64,000 nucleotides of DNA from JAUWKC01 sp035529895 (GTDB taxonomy: Bacteria; Planctomycetota; Phycisphaerae; Sedimentisphaerales; Anaerobacaceae), in assembly GCA_035529895.1 (NCBI GenBank), contig DATKVV010000089.1, positions 1-64,000 of the forward strand, written 5' to 3'. Shown piece after piece: positions 26,324-35,456 of this stretch. Below the pieces are notes generated by a model. That model was not told the origin of the DNA and did not search any database. It was given only the letters and a program-made list of their open reading frames with translations. The first letter of the stretch is position 1. Each line of letters begins with the position of its first letter. The position numbers and the translations under genes were made by a program.

Positions 26324-29300
26324 CTAAAAGTTGGGAGATTCTTTGCCGGTGTCGTGAGCATATGGATTTCGCATATAATACAGGAAGCCATCCTCTGCGC
26401 CGACCAAAAGGTCGGGCACCCCGTTCTTGTCCCAGTCCACAACGGTTGGACTTGTTGAGTGACCGGCCAGAATCCGCTCGTCAACCATCCCCGCATCCTC
26501 GAACACATACTCGCCGGACTCCTTGGAAATATTGCGGAAGAAGTTAACGTTGCGGCTGTTGACCAGCAGGTCGAGCTTGCCGTCGCGGTCCCAATCGGCA
26601 AAGCACAGCTTTCGTCGGCCGCTGCCGCCGGCTGTTCTTGTACTTAGTTGCAATATCTCGCCCGCCTCGTTTTTGAAGATGCGCCTGGGCGGCAGGAGTA
26701 TCGGTTCGCCTTTTTTCTTGGCCCGCTCGAAAAAAGCCAGATAACCTTCGTGGTCGAGCATGACCAGGTCATTCAAGCCGTCCTTGTTGAGGTCGATAAC
26801 AACCGGCGTTGTTCGCCACTGCGTGACAAGCTGCTTGTCTTTGGGTTGCCACCAGGTCCAGGCGGGCTTTGGTGGATTGCTCGGCCATTCAACCTCAATA
26901 GCCTCGCCGCCCGCAAGTTTGGGCTCTTTGCGGCTGCCGATATTGCGATACCACAGCACCTTGCCCCATATCGAGTTGACCACGATATCGGCCAATCCGT
27001 CACGGTCCCAGTCAGCAACGCTAAGCGTGGTGTAGCCCCACTTGGCCTCACACGGCCCCTGAATCGAGCCGTTGGGTCCGGCCATAATACGAATTACCTC
27101 GCCGTCGGCCTTTAGATATTTCGGTTCGGCCCACGTCGGCGGATTACCGCCGTCCAGGTTCTCAATAAATCCGATGTACCCCGCCGTATTACCACAAATC
27201 AGGTCTTCATCACCGTCGCCGTCCCAGTCGAAGCTGCACGGCGTCACCAGGGCGCCGAACTTCACGTCCTCAGCCTGTTGCTTGAAGAATACGGGCGGCA
27301 AAAACTGCGGCAGCCCATCAACCACTTTGCCAGTGTTTTCCACGAGAGCGACCCGGCCATCTTCCTGGCCCACAACCAAATCAACGTCGCCGTCCTTGTC
27401 CCAGTCGAGCGCGACCGGCACAATCATACACAAATCCATCGTGAGCGTCCGGCCATCGTATTTCAGATACCGCCCCTTCGCGTATTTCGGCTCTGTTCGT
27501 GTCCCCACATTCTCGAAATAGGTGAATTTATCGACGAACTCGCCGCAGATAAGGTCGAGGTCACCATCACCGTCGAAGTCGGCAAAATTAGGCGAGGGCA
27601 TCCCGTATACGTCAATGGGCGCGCCACCGGCCATCACCTTCACCGCCTCGGCATAAACCGGCTTATCTGTAGTTCCGTTGTTGAGAATCAAATAGACATA
27701 TCCGTGCAGGGGGCCCTTAGTCCATCGGCCTGTGCTGTCGAATGCGTTGTCCCAGCCGTATTCCGTCCAGTCGCCAACACCGACAATAAGGTCGAGGTCG
27801 CCGTCGCCCTCGTAATCACAGTACTTCCACTGATTGGCCCGAACGCGTCCCTTTGACTCGTAAATCTCGTGACCCGGATAAATATCGAAGCTTTTATCGA
27901 TTTCATTCTTCCTGTCTGTAAAGTGAGCAAGCTCCTTGCCTGGTATCAGCACGCGGGCCTTGCCGTCCACGTACGAGACCTGGATATTTCCATACCCCTT
28001 ACCGATTCTAACCGCCGGCTTGAACACCGGCATCTTAACGTCTCCGGTGACGTTTTCGAAAAAGTAAGTCCCATTGTAAGGTTTGTCAGAACAGGAAACG
28101 ACAAGGTCATTGTCCCCGTCCCCGTCGTAATCCATCGGCAGCGGCCACGCCCACAATCCCACCCCCAAATCAACTTCAAGGCCGGCGTTGTTGTACTTTA
28201 CCCTTTCGAGGCCCAGCGTCCCGAAGCCCGGACCGGCGTACAACGCTTTGTCGCTCAGGGTCTTGCTGCGGAAATTCGGTATTCGATGAAATGTGAAATA
28301 ATTGGCATCGTGCGACCGTGGCGTCCCCCACCCCCACGCCGTCCGCGAAACAAATATGATGTCGTCGCCTTCAATCAGCCAGTCGATGTACTGGAAACCG
28401 AACTTATTGTTCTCCGGCGTCAGATGCGCCCCTTTCATGAAGCTCAAAGGGATGTACCGTACTTCCCAGTTCTTCAGGTCTTTCGAGCAGGTCAGCGCCA
28501 ACGTATTCCGGTGTTCGTTGGCATCCAATTCGAGCGGACCCGGATCGGTAACGATATTGACCAAGGACCAGTATTTGCCGCTGAGCCTGTCGTAGCGGAT
28601 AGTGAACTTCTTATTGGCGCCGGGGAAATTGATGATGCCCTCTTTGGCATCGAAGCTGATATTCCTGCCGTTCGGCGAAATATCAAGCACAGCGGCCCTT
28701 GCCGGGTGGGGCTGTGTGCGAAGAATGTTAACAAGCCCTCCTTGCGGAGTAACTACGACGTTTCCTTCCAGCCATTTCTTGCCAACCATGTCCTTGTCGA
28801 CCGGCAGACGATTGCTGACCGTCCAGTTGTCCGCCTTCAGCAGGTCTGCGTCAGCCGGTGCGGACATTACGAATGCTTTCCAGCCCTTTTCTTCGAATGC
28901 CCGCCATATCCGGCCTTTGTGAACCACCACCGGTACGGGTGCACAGTGGTAGTTTCCTTTCAGTAAGAGCCCGCGGGTCTTGCTTTTGGGTTCCGTCCAA
29001 CTTTTTCCGCCATCGGTTGAGCGTCTAATTACGATGTCACCATATGCCTTGTTGACGCCGATAATATAGAGTCGCCCCCTGTGCACGAAAAGCGTTGACC
29101 ACCATTGCCCAACAAGGTCCGTCAGGTGTTGCCATGTCTTGCCGGAATCGCCGGAGCGAAACACCGCCATGCGATTTTTCTCGGAAGCCGGCCCGAAAAA
29201 TGAATGTGATGCCACGTAATCTCCATTCGGCAGGATGGCAATGCCGGGACAGCCGAGGTAGATGCCTGATTCAGACGGGCTGTAGTTGATGACTACTCCC

Positions 29301-29416
29301 GGTACTTTGGACACAGTCGGCTTGATTGGCTTTTCTGCTGAGTTGCCGGTGCCGAGTAGCGTAAATGGCACGCACAAGACAAATGTAAGAGCGGCGAAAG
29401 TACTCTTGCGAATCAT
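26324..29416 (-). CDS. secreted sialidase-like/FG-GAP repeat protein
   Basis: A 1030-residue exported protein. A signal peptide (residues 1-27) leads into a sialidase-type beta-propeller region with Asp boxes (RSGDSGKTW, RSTDGGKSWT) and a catalytic-looking Arg/Glu set that I cannot assign. From about residue 400 to the end, FG-GAP/VCBS repeats recur with calcium-loop motifs such as DYDGDGDNDL, DFDGDGDLDL, DWDKDGDVDL and DWDRDGLADI. Function may be glycan binding or hydrolysis at the cell surface. AAAGGAA precedes the ATG. Confidence 0.88.
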   Translation of the reverse strand: MIRKSTFAALTFVLCVPFTLLGTGNSAEKPIKPTVSKVPGVVINYSPSESGIYLGCPGIAILPNGDYVASHSFFGPASEKNRMAVFRSGDSGKTWQHLTDLVGQWWSTLFVHRGRLYIIGVNKAYGDIVIRRSTDGGKSWTEPKSKTRGLLLKGNYHCAPVPVVVHKGRIWRAFEEKGWKAFVMSAPADADLLKADNWTVSNRLPVDKDMVGKKWLEGNVVVTPQGGLVNILRTQPHPARAAVLDISPNGRNISFDAKEGIINFPGANKKFTIRYDRLSGKYWSLVNIVTDPGPLELDANEHRNTLALTCSKDLKNWEVRYIPLSFMKGAHLTPENNKFGFQYIDWLIEGDDIIFVSRTAWGWGTPRSHDANYFTFHRIPNFRSKTLSDKALYAGPGFGTLGLERVKYNNAGLEVDLGVGLWAWPLPMDYDGDGDNDLVVSCSDKPYNGTYFFENVTGDVKMPVFKPAVRIGKGYGNIQVSYVDGKARVLIPGKELAHFTDRKNEIDKSFDIYPGHEIYESKGRVRANQWKYCDYEGDGDLDLIVGVGDWTEYGWDNAFDSTGRWTKGPLHGYVYLILNNGTTDKPVYAEAVKVMAGGAPIDVYGMPSPNFADFDGDGDLDLICGEFVDKFTYFENVGTRTEPKYAKGRYLKYDGRTLTMDLCMIVPVALDWDKDGDVDLVVGQEDGRVALVENTGKVVDGLPQFLPPVFFKQQAEDVKFGALVTPCSFDWDGDGDEDLICGNTAGYIGFIENLDGGNPPTWAEPKYLKADGEVIRIMAGPNGSIQGPCEAKWGYTTLSVADWDRDGLADIVVNSIWGKVLWYRNIGSRKEPKLAGGEAIEVEWPSNPPKPAWTWWQPKDKQLVTQWRTTPVVIDLNKDGLNDLVMLDHEGYLAFFERAKKKGEPILLPPRRIFKNEAGEILQLSTRTAGGSGRRKLCFADWDRDGKLDLLVNSRNVNFFRNISKESGEYVFEDAGMVDERILAGHSTSPTVVDWDKNGVPDLLVGAEDGFLYYMRNPYAHDTGKESPNF
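28244..28317. repeat. internal copy of a duplicated ~70-bp segment
   Basis: This stretch inside the FG-GAP gene (encoding the block HDANYFTFHRIPNF) is nearly identical to 29493-29566, including a run of about 49 identical bases. It shows that the small gene at 29470-29664 derives from a relative of the large one. Confidence 0.75.
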
Positions 29417-29469
29417 GATAATTCCTTTCCATTTTTCAAGTCCGGTTTTGTCATTACGGTGGCCTGTCC

Positions 29470-29664
29470 CTATTCGGCCGAAGAATCAAGCGGTTTGTCC
29501 CTCAGGGTCTTTGTGCGGAAATTCGGTATTCGATGAAATGTGAAATAATTGGCATCGTGCGACCCCGGCGGCACCTTTCCTTCTGCGCGGACATCCCGCG
29601 AAAACCCAACCGTCCCGGTCAGTATGCAAAGCAAGAAAGCGGCAAGAATATTACTGCCGGCCAT
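29470..29664 (-). pseudogene. deletion remnant of a sialidase-like/FG-GAP paralogue
   Basis: A 64-residue frame consisting of a new signal peptide (MAGSNILAAFLLCILTG...) fused after about 30 residues to SHDANYFTFHRIPNFRTK, a block that lies near residue 385 in the large neighbouring protein. It keeps the same ribosome-binding site (GGAAAGGAATT). The simplest reading is a paralogous gene that lost everything between its signal peptide and this block and everything after it. A small secreted peptide could still be made. Confidence 0.7.
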
Positions 29665-29944
29665 GTCAATTCCTTTCCGGGTGCGCGCTACATCTTGTCT
29701 TTTTGGAAAGCTCTGTTATTTCAGTCCTGTTTGATGTCATCTATTGTAAAGCTCCGGCGTAGGAATGCACGTTTTTTCCTCGTCCGTGAGGTTCGTACTC
29801 AAACGCGGGGACGCAGTGATTTCTCTGCCTTTGTAACCGGTCAGTTATGGGCGGCGGAGGGATGGTTAGGAGGAATCCATTCATAGAGCAGCTTGGACGG
29901 GTCGCAATCGGGCTGCTCGGCAAGTTTATCAAGGGCCGATTTGA

Positions 29945-30352
29945 AAGCAGCCGGTTTGTCAAATCTGCTCGGACCCCCGCCGGGACAAAGCCCTGATTTG
30001 CGTGGTGGAGCAGCCCAGGGACGTAATCAAGCTCGAAAAGACGCAGGCTTGCGAGTGGGTCTATCACGTCCTGGGCGGGCACATCGCCCCGCTGGATGGA
30101 ATTGAGCCGGACGATTTGACGATTAAGCAGCTTGTCGAGAGGGTCCGGACCGGCAAGGTCAGGGAAGTCGTTATGGCCACCAATCCCAATATGGCCGGCG
30201 ACGGCACCGCACTTTACATAAGCTCGCTATTGAAACCCTTTGCCGTAAGAATCACCCGCCTGGCCCGCGGCCTCGCCACCGGCTCGACCATCGAATACGC
30301 CTCGCCAAAAATGCTCACCGACGCCATTACCGGCCGGCAAAACCTCGAATAG
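29945..30352 (+). pseudogene. recR: N-terminally truncated recR
   Basis: The frame opens inside the RecR zinc finger (VCQICSDPRRD) and continues through the Toprim domain (ICVVEQPRDVIKLEKT, YHVLGGHIAPLDGI, ATNPNMAGDGTALYI) to the normal C terminus. The helix-hairpin-helix half and the first Cys pair are absent; an in-frame stop lies just upstream at 29942-29944. No rescuing N-terminal sequence is seen in other frames. RecR acts in RecF-pathway repair, so an intact copy should exist elsewhere. A GTG at 30002 could start a fragment of 116 residues. Confidence 0.85.
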
Positions 30353-30508
30353 TCCTTACCCACGATTTCGCCCCGTCGCGTCGTCCCTCTGAAATTTAGG
30401 TTTTCTATAACTCATTTAACGTGTAAAATATAGCGGACGCGTTTTACTCTTGGCTGGCGGGCTGCCAGTTTGGGCGACGGCCGTCGGCTGATTTTGCGGG
30501 AGTTCATA

Positions 30509-30724
30509 ATGGCAGAGAACATATTATACTACGGTGATAACCTGGAAATACTCCGCCGCTACATCGAAGACGAATCGGTTGACCTTGTATATCTTGACCC
30601 GCCTTTCAAGAGCGACCAGGACTATAACATGCTTTTCGCCGAGCGCAACGGCACCCAGGCCGCCGCTCAAATCAAGGCATTCGGAGATACCTGGCACTGG
30701 GACAAAATCTCCGCTGCCGCGTGA
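30509..30724 (+). pseudogene. truncated site-specific DNA methyltransferase
   Basis: Only the first 72 residues of an adenine/cytosine-N4 methyltransferase remain: MAENILYYGDNLEILRRY with the beginning of the SAM region, then the catalytic LDPPFKSDQDYN (DPPF, motif IV). The match ends at TWHWDK and a stop follows five residues later. GGGAG precedes the ATG. Full proteins of this type are several hundred residues, often type III-like modification subunits. The break point abuts the AT-richer ATPase gene, suggesting deletion by replacement. Confidence 0.82.
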
Positions 30725-30803
30725 AGATGAACCGATATGAAATACTCGCAGGTAAAACTAAAATAAACAGACACTTGCAATTCAATATCTGGAGGCATTA
30801 TCG

Positions 30804-33428
30804 TTGGTTGTTCTTGACAAAATAGCTAAATGGTCCAGCAGTTTACCTCCTTGGCAAAGCGACGCTGTTAGGCGATTGGTAACACAAGATTCATTAAGTG
30901 CTACTGATGAACAAGAATTGTTTCTCATGCTAAAGGCACACTACAAGCTTCTCGCCTCCATAGAAATTGCTCCTACTCCAAAACCGCTTGTCCCCTCAGA
31001 TATTCCCGGAACGCAGGTCGCGTCACAACAAGTAACTCTCCTTGCAATGAAGGACTTGACGAACGTTAACGCCATCCCACCCGGATCCCGCCCCCTTACT
31101 TTTGGCGACAAAGGCATCACCATAATCTATGGAGACAACGCGTCTGGTAAATCGGGATACGCCCGCGTTCTAAAGAAAGCATGCAGAGCAAGACATACAG
31201 AACCTATTCATCCAGACGTCCGCGCACAGGCACCGACCGGCGCACCCAGTGCTTCATTCGTCATAAGTATTTTAGGAAATAGCCAACCGGAAGAGCTTCG
31301 ATGGTTGGAAGGTTCTGATACTCATGAAATACTTGGCAATATCTACGTATTTGATTCCAAATGCGCGCGTATCATAATCGATGAAGACAATAAAGTCGAA
31401 TATCTTCCGTATGGTGCAGGCGTTTTTCGAGACCTTGCAACTCTTTGTCAAAAATTTAGGGATTCCCTCGAAGCAGAATGCCCTCAACCAATCCCTATTG
31501 TTGCTACCGAGATTCCAAACATCACACCGGCAGGAAGGTTTCTGTCAACTCTAAATGTAAGTACCACGGTTGATTCTTTGGATGCCGCAACCACATGGAT
31601 GGCTGAGGATGACAAAAAGTTACAAGATTTGAACATAGAAATAGCGAAAGCCACTGCTGAAGATCCTAAACAACAAGCTCTCCGATTACGTAACCTCAGA
31701 CGGCGTATCCAAAACCTGAAGGAAGGCCTTAATAATATTTCGTCTGCTCTGTCAGACGAATCTGTAGTTGCTCTAAACACTAAAATATCTCAAGTCAAAA
31801 CTGCACAACATGCGTTTGCCCTCGCCTCGCAGCGATCATTACCCAAAGAACCACTCCCCTGTGTTGAACATAACGAGTGGAAGTTACTCTACGAGGCTGC
31901 TGAAGAATACTCCACTAAGGTTGCGTATAAGGATAAGGACTTCCCTTTCACAGGCCCTGATAGTCTTTGTGTCCTGTGTATGCAACCACTATCACAACAA
32001 GCCAAAGAGCGTCTCCAGCGTTTCAAGTCTTTCCTGAAGCAGACAACAAGAAAACATTTAGAAACCGTCAGGGCAGACTTGCTAACCACCTTGAAAGCAC
32101 TCGCAGATCTCGATTTCGAAATCCTCGAATCTTATAAAGATGCCTTAGATGAAATCTCCGCACGGAACAAATCTTGTTCTGACTCACTGAAACTATATGT
32201 TGAAAAAGCAATGACCAAGAAAATGTCGATGGACTCTGCTGGTCAGACATTGATTGCCCCTTTATCAATCGAACTCCCAACATGCCCCGTTTCCGATATC
32301 GAAAGTATCCTTGTCTCGATGGAGCAAGAAGCCACCACACTTCAAAATTTGGCAGTCCCACAAAAACTGTCCTCTCTCAAATCTGATATGAGTGAACTTG
32401 CCGCTCGCAAGAAACTTATCGAAATAAAACCAGATATCATCCACTATCTTTCCAATCTGAAACGTGCAGCACTTTATGACCTTTGCATAAAAGAAACCGG
32501 AACTGCACAGATTACCAAAAGAGGTCGTGAAATCGTTTCTGCTGCTTTGACGGAACAATTTAAAAATCTCCTTAACAAAGAACTGAGCGATTTCGGTTCA
32601 CAAATACAACTTACGCTTGAACCTCGTGGCACAATAGGCGAAACTTTCCATAAGCTTCAACTAATTAACTGCAAATTACCTAAGGGTGCCAAAGTTACTG
32701 ACATTTTGAGTGAAGGTGAGCAGCGAATTGTATCGATTGCTAGTTTCCTTGCAGAACTTGAAGCTTATGGTCATAACAACCCAATTGTTTTTGATGACCC
32801 GGTTTCTTCACTTGACCATATCTGGCGTGAGAAAGTCGCAGACCGTTTTACACGCGAGGGCGCAAAAAGGCAGGTAATCATATTTACTCATGACATTGTT
32901 TTCACAACTGCTGTTATGTATGCTGCCAAGACCACAGATATACCCATAACGGGTCGTAGTATTCAACGTTTTGGCGACAATCCTGGTTTAGCAGTTGATG
33001 AGATACCTTGGAAAGCAGCGAATGTTTCCCAAAGCATTGACGCTCTTGAAAAGGAACTATCGCAGATATACAAAACCAGACAATCCAAGACTACTGAGGA
33101 ATATGCCCAAGTTGCTCGAACTCTCTATTCTAAAATGAGAGCAACTTGGGAGAATGCCATTGAACAGGTAGTTTTTCAAGGAACCGTGCGGCGATTTAAC
33201 GCGCATGTTCGCATTAATCCGAATATTATGAAGGTTACAGTATTTGATGCCGCAGATTGTAAAAGCTTGTTAGGCGCTCACAAAAAGTGTTGCGATATTA
33301 CGGAAGCACATTCAAATATCGCTGCCACCAACGTTCCCGTTCCTGAACCCGACCAAATCGCCCAAGATCTTAATGCCCTTAGAGATTGGGTTAACCGTAT
33401 AAGGGATAAGCAGAAGGCTCTTGAATGA
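30804..33428 (+). CDS. SMC/Rad50-like ATPase with zinc hook (RloC-like candidate)
   Basis: An 874-residue ABC-type ATPase. Walker A is GDNASGKS at 110-117, a Rad50-type zinc-hook C-x2-C is C389/C392 between two helical arms, the ABC signature LSEGEQ is near 634, and Walker B with D-loop is VFDDPVSSLDH near 660. The last 200 residues hold a conserved-looking ATWENAIEQVV segment and may be an effector domain. This build resembles RloC, a stress-triggered anticodon nuclease, or other AAA_13-type defence ATPases. Start: TTG with GGAGG 8 bases upstream. Codons are AT-richer than in flanking genes, pointing to transfer. Confidence 0.75.
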   Translation: MVVLDKIAKWSSSLPPWQSDAVRRLVTQDSLSATDEQELFLMLKAHYKLLASIEIAPTPKPLVPSDIPGTQVASQQVTLLAMKDLTNVNAIPPGSRPLTFGDKGITIIYGDNASGKSGYARVLKKACRARHTEPIHPDVRAQAPTGAPSASFVISILGNSQPEELRWLEGSDTHEILGNIYVFDSKCARIIIDEDNKVEYLPYGAGVFRDLATLCQKFRDSLEAECPQPIPIVATEIPNITPAGRFLSTLNVSTTVDSLDAATTWMAEDDKKLQDLNIEIAKATAEDPKQQALRLRNLRRRIQNLKEGLNNISSALSDESVVALNTKISQVKTAQHAFALASQRSLPKEPLPCVEHNEWKLLYEAAEEYSTKVAYKDKDFPFTGPDSLCVLCMQPLSQQAKERLQRFKSFLKQTTRKHLETVRADLLTTLKALADLDFEILESYKDALDEISARNKSCSDSLKLYVEKAMTKKMSMDSAGQTLIAPLSIELPTCPVSDIESILVSMEQEATTLQNLAVPQKLSSLKSDMSELAARKKLIEIKPDIIHYLSNLKRAALYDLCIKETGTAQITKRGREIVSAALTEQFKNLLNKELSDFGSQIQLTLEPRGTIGETFHKLQLINCKLPKGAKVTDILSEGEQRIVSIASFLAELEAYGHNNPIVFDDPVSSLDHIWREKVADRFTREGAKRQVIIFTHDIVFTTAVMYAAKTTDIPITGRSIQRFGDNPGLAVDEIPWKAANVSQSIDALEKELSQIYKTRQSKTTEEYAQVARTLYSKMRATWENAIEQVVFQGTVRRFNAHVRINPNIMKVTVFDAADCKSLLGAHKKCCDITEAHSNIAATNVPVPEPDQIAQDLNALRDWVNRIRDKQKALE

Positions 33429-33675
33429 ATGGGCGCAGGAATAACACTTGGCGTTTATTGTTTTCTGGGCTGCTTCATCACAGTAGATAAGAAAATTTAC
33501 GGAAAAGGCTCCGTAGTCCTAATTATTGGGCTGAAAACAAGGAATTATGTTAAAAAATTGATCATTTAGGCAAATTTTCTGTTGACAAAGGACGATAATA
33601 TTCATTATAGTTTAGGGCTACCCAAAACCACAGTGCATACATAAAAAATGTGGGTTGATATAAAAGGAGCTTTTG

Positions 33676-34008
33676 ATGAACGATGATATAAATAAAAGAC
33701 TTGATGACATAAATAAAAGACTTGATCATATGAATGGAAAACTTGATCACGTTAGGGATGATAATTCTCTTGCGCATCAAGCCCTTCAGTCCATGATCCA
33801 AGGTGTGCAACAGGCTCAAGAGGAGAGGTTTGATAAAATTGACGAAACACTCAAGCGTATTAGCTGTACTTTTGGTGGGCCAGGTTGCGAATTTTTTGAT
33901 GACTCCAAGGAAGACATTGAGCACATCGCAAAACACATCGGCTTGAAATTACCTAAGGATTTGGGTGAAAGCCTAGAGAAAGTACGCGCTTCCATACGAG
34001 CGAAATAG
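33676..34008 (+). CDS. small coiled-coil protein, unknown
   Basis: A 110-residue protein starting with repeated 7-residue units (DDINKRLDDINKRLDHMNGKL), a clear parallel coiled-coil pattern also visible as a DNA direct repeat. A central SCTFGGPGCEFF motif contains two Cys. AAAGGAG precedes the ATG. It is AT-rich like the ATPase 250 bases upstream and may belong to the same transferred segment. I recognise no family; coiled coil suggests self-assembly or partner binding. Confidence 0.65.
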   Translation: MNDDINKRLDDINKRLDHMNGKLDHVRDDNSLAHQALQSMIQGVQQAQEERFDKIDETLKRISCTFGGPGCEFFDDSKEDIEHIAKHIGLKLPKDLGESLEKVRASIRAK

Positions 34009-34109
34009 CGGACTTTTTATGTTTTTTCTCCGCCGCGTTTTTTCTACTTTGGGTGGATAATTGGGACAGCTACTGTTTTTGACCGACTCAGAGTTTTTTC
34101 CTTTCCTTC

Positions 34110-34544
34110 TCACGTTTTTGCTTTTTCGCGGCGGCGGTTGCGCGGCGCCAGGTCCACGTCCCTGCCGGCGCGGCGGAGAATACATCTTAGCACGTCCGGC
34201 CGGCTGACCACCCCGACAACCTTCCCTTGCCTTGTCACCGGCACGCGCCTGAAAGTCACATCGAGCAGGCACTCGCATATCTCGGCCAGGCTCTCATCCT
34301 CCTCGAAGTGCACCGCCGGCTGGGTCATATAATCCCCGACCTTCTTTCCCTTGACCTCCTGCGGCCCGTAGAACAGCGCCAGCAGGTCCTTCTCGGTAAC
34401 AATGCCCACCAGCGTCATATCATCATCCACCACCGGGATACCCGCAATCTCGTTTTCGAGCAGGACCTCCAGCGCTTCTTCCACCGACGTATCCCTGCTT
34501 AGAGTCACCACCTCGGTAGTCATAATGTCCTTGGCTTTTTCCAT
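34110..34544 (-). CDS. CBS-domain pair protein
   Basis: A 144-residue stand-alone Bateman module. The first CBS domain starts KAKDIMTTEVVTL and has GIPVVDDDMTLVGIVTEKDL; the second starts DYMTQPAVHFEEDES and has FRRVPVTRQGKVVGVVSRPD. Such proteins bind adenosine nucleotides and adjust partners. A basic tail (RNRRREKAKT) ends it. AAAGGGAG precedes the ATG. A close paralogue lies at 57695-58114. Confidence 0.92.
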   Translation of the reverse strand: MEKAKDIMTTEVVTLSRDTSVEEALEVLLENEIAGIPVVDDDMTLVGIVTEKDLLALFYGPQEVKGKKVGDYMTQPAVHFEEDESLAEICECLLDVTFRRVPVTRQGKVVGVVSRPDVLRCILRRAGRDVDLAPRNRRREKAKT

Positions 34545-34556
34545 CTCAGTCTCCCT

Positions 34557-34796
34557 TTAGTAACAGCACATCCCCCGGCATTGAAAATCGAGCAAAACGC
34601 GTAAACCGATGCTAATACCCGCCTTCCCGGCCGCCTCGTCGCGCAATAGTAAATACCATAACTCATCCCGGCTGACTCCCGTAAACGCAAGGAATTCCCA
34701 CACCGCTGTATAACTGCCCGCAATTATAAAAAAGGCAGCGCTAATCGTCAACCATAAAAGGCCAGAAAATCCAAAAACCCGTCCCCCGTCCTGCAC
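34557..34796 (-). CDS. small predicted membrane protein
   Basis: A 79-residue frame with one or two hydrophobic segments (FSGLLWLTISAAFFIIAG) and a Cys-containing end (CRGMCCY). A GTG start has GGAGAG five bases upstream, and it precedes the CBS gene by 12 bases on the same strand, which together support a real gene. No family recognised. Confidence 0.5.
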   Translation of the reverse strand: MQDGGRVFGFSGLLWLTISAAFFIIAGSYTAVWEFLAFTGVSRDELWYLLLRDEAAGKAGISIGLRVLLDFQCRGMCCY

Positions 34797-35456
34797 ACAA
34801 ACTCTCCGTTGAAAGACCCTAAATTAAATAAGGCGCATCTCAGCCCCCCTGTGTTGATATAAAATCTGAAAATTTTTACGAATTTTTTGAAAATTTTCCC
34901 CCACCCACTCTCTCCGACGTATGCCCGGCCCAATTCGCCACACGCGGCCTCCGCGCAGTGTCTTGCCATTTGGGCCTTCAAGCTTTGATACCGCCTGTTT
35001 TCCGTGGTATTGCTGCGAAGGATGAATTTCGGATTTGGCGGCTTATATTTGGAGTTTCCCTGCCCCGTTGGAAATAAGCCGCCGCTTGCCCGGTTAGGTC
35101 CCGCCTGCCGCCCGCAGCGAGGATTTCTGACCGGGCCCGCCCATCTACTCATCCGCCCATCTACTCATCTACCCACCCGCTCATAAGCCCCCCTTATACT
35201 ATCTTGCGAAAAAGGCATGTAAAAACCTGCTCAAAACAGGTCAATTCTTGTCAATCTCCGGCCAAAACCCGTCAAAAGTGCGTCGATTCCTGTCAATTTC
35301 TGCAAATTTTGACCCCATTTTTTCGCCTAAAAACAAGGCCCACCCCCAAACACCCCAATTTTCAGCCGAGAAACCGGCATTTTTAGCGGCAAAATTGTTT
35401 TCCACCGCCAAAACCACAAAATCAATAAGTCGCACTTATGCTCGCGGAATATGCGA
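34797..35456. other. gene-free region with short repeats
   Basis: About 660 bases. Open frames here have no ribosome-binding sites and odd composition. The stretch holds a perfect 16-bp tandem duplication at 35138-35169 and, around 35235-35315, loosely repeated GTCAATTC/GTCAATTTC motifs. I see no RNA gene or terminator. Confidence 0.45.
35138..35169. repeat. tandem 16-bp repeat, two copies
   Basis: CGCCCATCTACTCATC occurs twice without a gap (35138-35153 and 35154-35169), followed by a degenerate third unit. Probably a slippage product. Confidence 0.85.

Noticed and set aside
27869..28966. Plus-strand frame of 365 codons within the FG-GAP gene
   Set aside because: Shadow of the Asp/Gly-rich repeats on the opposite strand.
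34748..35254. Short repeats considered as a CRISPR array
   Set aside because: Only two perfect 16-bp tandem units without spacers; no cas genes in the window.
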